Assembly (NCBI RefSeq): GCF_014897315.1
Contig: NZ_JABUYL010000011.1
Span: 82,304 to 146,303 of the forward strand
Length of the DNA stretch: 64,000 nucleotides
Direction: 5' to 3'
From: Proteus sp. FME41
GTDB taxonomy: Bacteria; Pseudomonadota; Gammaproteobacteria; Enterobacterales; Enterobacteriaceae
Below, in pieces: positions 60,343 to 64,000 of the stretch; within the stretch, counting starts at the first letter, position 1; every line of letters begins with the position of its first letter. Below the pieces are notes generated by a model that saw only the letters and a program-made list of their open reading frames with translations, ran no database searches and was not told the DNA's origin. The position numbers were made by a program, and so were the translations under genes.

Positions 60343-62970
60343 ATGAGCAAAAGCACCGCTGAGATCCGTCAGGCGTTTCTCGACTTTTTTCATACTAAAG
60401 GACATCAAATAGTACCTAGCAGTTCTTTGGTTCCAAATAACGATCCAACATTGCTGTTTACAAACGCAGGGATGAACCAATTCAAAGATGTATTTCTTGG
60501 ATTGGACAATAGACCTTATTCCCGAGCGACAACCGCGCAACGCTGTGTGCGTGCTGGTGGTAAACATAACGATTTAGAAAATGTGGGTTATACCGCTCGT
60601 CACCATACCTTCTTTGAAATGCTAGGTAATTTCAGTTTTGGTGACTATTTCAAACATGATGCAATCAATTTTGCTTGGGAATTATTAACTGGCAAAGAAT
60701 GGTTCAACTTACCTAAAGAGAGACTTTGGGTAACAGTATACGCATCAGATGATGAAGCATACGATATTTGGAATAAAGAAATTGGTATTCCAGCCGAAAG
60801 AATAATCCGTATTGGTGATAATAAAGGCGCACCATTTGCATCAGATAACTTCTGGCAGATGGGTGATACAGGTCCTTGTGGACCTTGTACTGAAATATTT
60901 TATGATCATGGTGACCATATTTGGGGTGGACCTCCTGGATCACCAGAAGAAGACGGCGATCGCTATATTGAGATCTGGAATATCGTTTTCATGCAATTTA
61001 ATCGTCAATCAGATGGCACTATGGACCCACTGCCAAAACCATCTGTTGATACAGGAATGGGATTAGAACGTATTACTGCTGTTCTACAGCATGTAAACTC
61101 TAACTATGATATTGACTTATTCCGTTCATTAATTGAATCAGTTGCAAAAGTAACCAATGCATCTGATTTAAGTAATAAATCATTACGTGTTATTGCTGAT
61201 CATATTCGTTCTTGTTCATTCCTGATTTGTGATGGTGTTATTCCTTCTAATGAAGGTCGCGGTTATGTGTTGCGTCGCATCATTCGTCGTGCTGTTCGTC
61301 ATGGTTATATGCTTGGTGCGAAAGAGACTTTCTTCTATAAATTAGTTGCACCATTAATTAACGTGATGGCAGAAGCGGGTGATGAGTTAAAACGCCAGCA
61401 AGTTACTGTTGAAAAAGTATTAAAAACAGAAGAAGAGCAGTTTGCTCGTACATTAGAACGCGGTCTTCAATTGTTAGATGAAGAGCTTGCTCAATTAACA
61501 GATGACGTTCTTCCTGGTGAAACAGCTTTCCGCCTTTATGATACTTACGGCTTCCCTCTTGATTTAACCGCTGATGTTTGTCGTGAAAGAAATATCAAAG
61601 TTGATGAAAAAGGCTTTGAATTAGCGATGGAAGAGCAACGTAAACGTGCTCGTGAATCCAGTGGCTTTGGTACTGACTATAATAATCTTATCAAAGTTGA
61701 TAGCCGCAGTGATTTCTCTGGTTATGATCATGATGAACAACAGGGTACGATCACGGCCATTTTCCACAACGGACAATCAGTGACTGAACTAAAAGTGGGT
61801 GAAGAAGGAATTATCTTCTTAAATAAAACCGCATTTTATGCAGAATCAGGTGGTCAGGTTGGGGATAAAGGTATTCTTGCGGGTAAAGATAGCCTGTTTG
61901 AAGTCACAGATACGCAAAAATACGGTAAAGCTATTGGTCATATTGGTAAAGTTAACGTAGGGTCATTTATTGTTAACCATAAAATCAATGCAGCCATTGA
62001 TATTGCTCGCCGTGATGCTATTCGCTTAAATCACTCAGCAACTCACTTATTACATGCTGCATTACGCCAAGTATTAGGTACGCATGTAACGCAGAAGGGC
62101 TCTTTAGTTAACGATAAATATCTGCGTTTTGACTTCTCTCATTTTGAAGCAGTTAAACCAGAACAATTACGAGAAATTGAAGATATTGTAAATGCGCAAA
62201 TCCGCCTTAACTCACCTGTTGTAACGGAGTTAATGGATCTGGAAGACGCTAAAGAAAAAGGTGCCATGGCACTTTTTGGTGAAAAATACGATGAACGTGT
62301 TCGTGTTTTAACCATGGGCGATTTTTCTACTGAGCTTTGTGGTGGTACTCATGCTTCAAGAACGGGTGATATTGGTTTATTCCGTATTATCAGTGAATCA
62401 GGTACTGCTGCCGGTATTCGTCGTATTGAAGCGATTACAGGTATTACAGCAATTGAGAGTGTTCATGAACAATCAGATCTTATCTCTCTTGTTGCACAAG
62501 TCCTAAAAAGTGATGGTACAAACTTGGTCGAAAGAATTAAGACGGTCCAAGAAAAATATCGCTTATTAGAAAAAGAACTCCAACAACTAAAAGATCAGCA
62601 AGCCGCTCAAGAAAGTTCGTCTTTAGGTAGCCAAGCTAAAAATGTGAAAGGTATCAAACTTTTAGTTCGTGAGCTTAATGGTGTTGAGCCAAAAATGTTA
62701 AGAACGATGGTTGATGATTTAAAAAATCAATTGGGTTCAGCAATTATTGTGCTTTCTACTATTTCTGATGGTAAAGTGAGCTTAATTGTTGGGGTCACTA
62801 AAGATTTGACTGCTAAAGTTAAAGCTGGTGAGTTAATTAGTTTTGTAGCACAGCAAATTGGTGGTAAAGGCGGCGGTCGCCCTGATATGGCTCAAGCGGG
62901 TGGTACTGATATTGATGCTTTACCTACGGCTTTAGCAAGTGTTGACGAGTGGGTTGAATCGCATCTTTAA
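60343..62970 (+). CDS. alaS: Alanine-tRNA ligase
   Basis: This 875-residue class II synthetase charges tRNA-Ala. The N-terminal catalytic core begins [14 protein letters not shown] and includes [14 protein letters not shown]. The editing domain has [11 protein letters not shown] and [13 protein letters not shown], and the C-Ala domain ends with [15 protein letters not shown]. Length equals E. coli AlaS. The ATG has only a weak GGGA-type ribosome-binding site. Confidence 0.98.
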   Translation: MSKSTAEIRQAFLDFFHTKGHQIVPSSSLVPNNDPTLLFTNAGMNQFKDVFLGLDNRPYSRATTAQRCVRAGGKHNDLENVGYTARHHTFFEMLGNFSFGDYFKHDAINFAWELLTGKEWFNLPKERLWVTVYASDDEAYDIWNKEIGIPAERIIRIGDNKGAPFASDNFWQMGDTGPCGPCTEIFYDHGDHIWGGPPGSPEEDGDRYIEIWNIVFMQFNRQSDGTMDPLPKPSVDTGMGLERITAVLQHVNSNYDIDLFRSLIESVAKVTNASDLSNKSLRVIADHIRSCSFLICDGVIPSNEGRGYVLRRIIRRAVRHGYMLGAKETFFYKLVAPLINVMAEAGDELKRQQVTVEKVLKTEEEQFARTLERGLQLLDEELAQLTDDVLPGETAFRLYDTYGFPLDLTADVCRERNIKVDEKGFELAMEEQRKRARESSGFGTDYNNLIKVDSRSDFSGYDHDEQQGTITAIFHNGQSVTELKVGEEGIIFLNKTAFYAESGGQVGDKGILAGKDSLFEVTDTQKYGKAIGHIGKVNVGSFIVNHKINAAIDIARRDAIRLNHSATHLLHAALRQVLGTHVTQKGSLVNDKYLRFDFSHFEAVKPEQLREIEDIVNAQIRLNSPVVTELMDLEDAKEKGAMALFGEKYDERVRVLTMGDFSTELCGGTHASRTGDIGLFRIISESGTAAGIRRIEAITGITAIESVHEQSDLISLVAQVLKSDGTNLVERIKTVQEKYRLLEKELQQLKDQQAAQESSSLGSQAKNVKGIKLLVRELNGVEPKMLRTMVDDLKNQLGSAIIVLSTISDGKVSLIVGVTKDLTAKVKAGELISFVAQQIGGKGGGRPDMAQAGGTDIDALPTALASVDEWVESHL

Positions 62971-62984
62971 GCGATGATGACCTG

Positions 62985-63027
62985 AAAAAAGGCGCTATCT
63001 CTGATTTTATAGAGATAACGCCTTATA
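62985..63027. terminator. Hairpin after alaS
   Basis: AAGGCG-TATCTCT (62989-63002) pairs with AGAGATA-CGCCTT (63011-63024). The T-run is better on the minus strand, so it may work in both directions or chiefly block antisense transcription. Confidence 0.65.
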
Positions 63028-63191
63028 GAGATATTGATGATCCGTTAAATAATCAGTCACTAAATTTATATTTTGTTATGAAGTATGAGTTACTTGTGAT
63101 AAATAATGATTATACGAATTGACAATGTATGATGGATAATGGCCGGGAAATTCTAGAGACCCGACTCTTGTAAATTTTCAAGGAGCAAAGA

Positions 63192-63380
63192 ATGCTTATT
63201 CTAACTCGTCGAGTTGGTGAAACGCTTATGATAGGCGATGATGTGACCGTAACCGTTTTAGGGGTTAAAGGTAACCAAGTACGTATTGGCGTAAATGCAC
63301 CCAAAGAAGTATCTGTCCATCGTGAAGAGATCTATCAACGAATTCAGGCCGAGAAAACTCAGCCTACTGATAACTACTAA
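63192..63380 (+). CDS. csrA: Carbon storage regulator CsrA (RsmA)
   Basis: This 62-residue RNA-binding homodimer represses or activates translation by binding GGA motifs in leaders. The [16 protein letters not shown] start and the conserved R44 in [13 protein letters not shown] are preserved. The ATG is behind AAGGAGC. In Proteus the homologue RsmA controls swarming and virulence. It follows alaS, the conserved order. Confidence 0.97.
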
Positions 63381-63418
63381 AGTAATTCCTATTTTTAGTT
63401 AGTTACAATTCATTCGTA

Positions 63419-63455
63419 AGCGTCCACACTTTTGCCGGGTCTGGGCGCTTTTCTC
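63419..63455 (+). terminator. Intrinsic terminator after csrA
   Basis: AAGCGTCC (63419-63426) pairs with GGGCGCTT (63444-63451), and the T-run TTTTCT follows. Confidence 0.75.
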
Positions 63456-63759
63456 TTTATAAGACTTAATATTCCTTTCTGGTTCCAATCATCGCTCTCC
63501 TTGAACTGCATTTATTATTACACTATCCGTTTATTCTGATTGACAGAATTGAAAGTCTTTTTACCTCTAATCATTCGCTTCATAATTATTTGGTTCGTGA
63601 ATAAATATATTTACTAAAAGAATAAAATACTTGAATGATTTTTCATCAGAGATATCATTACGTTTAGAACTTTTTTGGTCATTCTTGCTGATAAACGCAT
63701 CAGTTTGTTTGTGAAGTGTTCAAACAAACCTATATTCGTAAAAAGTTGAGAAAAATTGT

Positions 63760-63793
63760 TTGACTTCTTAGGCTGAGAAAGTAATATGTGCGC
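63760..63793 (+). promoter_or_regulatory. Candidate stable-RNA promoter for the tRNA cluster
   Basis: The -35 TTGACT (63760-63765) and -10 TAATAT (63782-63787) are 16 bases apart, followed by a GC-rich discriminator GTGCGCC. Such discriminators are typical of stringently controlled tRNA and rRNA promoters. Confidence 0.6.
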
Positions 63794-63844
63794 CACACAG
63801 AGACGAGATGTTCAGTAAGAACTTCTTCGAGTGGTTCTAAATAT

Positions 63845-63937
63845 GGTGAGATGGCCGAGAGGCTGAAGGCGCTCCCCTGCTAAGGGAGTATGCGGTCAAA
63901 AGCTGCATCGAGGGTTCGAATCCCTCTCTCACCGCCA
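63845..63937 (+). tRNA. serV: tRNA-Ser (GCT)
   Basis: This 93-base long-variable-arm tRNA begins GGTGAGATGGCCGAGAGG and ends with encoded CCA. The anticodon GCT is in CTGCTAA, reading AGC/AGU. It matches E. coli serV closely and lies after csrA as there. Confidence 0.96.
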
Positions 63938-63945
63938 TTTAGATT

Positions 63946-64000
63946 GCATCCTTAGCTCAGCTGGATAGAGTACTCGGCTACGAACCGAGCGGTCAGAGGT
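63946..64000 (+). tRNA. argV: tRNA-Arg (ACG), partial at window end
   Basis: It starts GCATCCTTAGCTCAGC, with anticodon ACG in CTACGAA (A34 is expected to be edited to inosine). The sequence is cut at the window end in the T-arm. It lies eight bases after tRNA-Ser and is the first of the usual Arg tRNA cluster. Confidence 0.93.

Larger units (their letters stand above)
63381..63844. other. Intergenic region between csrA and the tRNA cluster
   Basis: This 464-base stretch contains the csrA terminator (63419-63455) and the promoter of the tRNA genes (63760-63793). I see no gene between them. Confidence 0.5.

Noticed and set aside
63614..63796. 60-residue minus-strand ORF before tRNA-Ser
   Set aside because: It overlaps the tRNA promoter and has no ribosome-binding site.

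Overview
The window looks like chromosome from a low-GC member of the Morganellaceae, most likely Proteus (P. mirabilis or a close relative). This is an inference from four things: AT-rich intergenic DNA; serralysin/RTX metalloproteases like the Proteus ZapA group; an enterobacterial-type orphan Hcp; and a core gene order matching Enterobacterales blocks (mltC-yggX-mutY-trmB-yggL, hemW-rdgB-yggT-proC-yggS, yqgF-yqgE-gshB-rsmE, nqrABCDEF-apbE-nqrM, proBA, aas-lplT, recA-alaS-csrA-tRNA). No database search was possible, so names rest on recognised sequence similarity and motifs.

Layout. Positions 1-8600 are an accessory stretch. It holds two leftward serralysin paralogues (the first cut by the window edge), an XRE regulator convergent with an M20 amidohydrolase, an unrecognised DUF4225-like protein followed by a small membrane protein, and an orphan Hcp. 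The stretch ends at the 3' side of a tRNA-Phe gene, a typical island boundary. Positions 8.6-24.3 kb are conserved housekeeping: cell-wall turnover, oxidative DNA repair, tRNA methylation, heme chaperone, proline and glutathione synthesis. An iron-type periplasmic binding protein with a Fur-like site, a PilT-like ATPase and a minimal prepilin peptidase are set among them. Positions 24.4-27.9 kb carry a DsbA-like/MBL-fold pair with a divergent LysR, then the LysR-lysA divergent pair. Positions 29.4-34.2 kb carry fadE (with a FadR-like site), gmhA, yafJ and an inverted yafK.

Positions 34.6-41.8 kb are a complete Na+-translocating NADH:quinone reductase locus with its maturation factors ApbE (FMN transferase) and NqrM. 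Positions 41.9-46.6 kb are a small accessory patch: a CsbD-like protein, a secreted GDPD-like protein with an altered active site, SOS-controlled dinB, and a TonB-dependent siderophore receptor with a Fur-like site. Positions 46.9-58.3 kb run pepD, gpt, frsA, crl, proBA, a shikimate kinase, aas-lplT and pncC. Positions 58.4-64 kb carry recA with a textbook LexA box, a gene-free gap where recX would be expected, alaS, csrA, tRNA-Ser and the start of a tRNA-Arg.

The most promising undescribed system is the pair at 6638-7757, facing the orphan hcp. A protein with a long glycine-rich hydrophobic core overlaps a three-helix membrane protein, which fits a pore-forming type VI effector with its immunity partner. 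Secondary points are a 13-bp hairpin that buries the ribosome-binding site of the iron-type binding protein, a GDPD-like and an MBL-fold protein with altered catalytic motifs, a micro-ORF plus terminator at 3.45 kb, and the missing recX.
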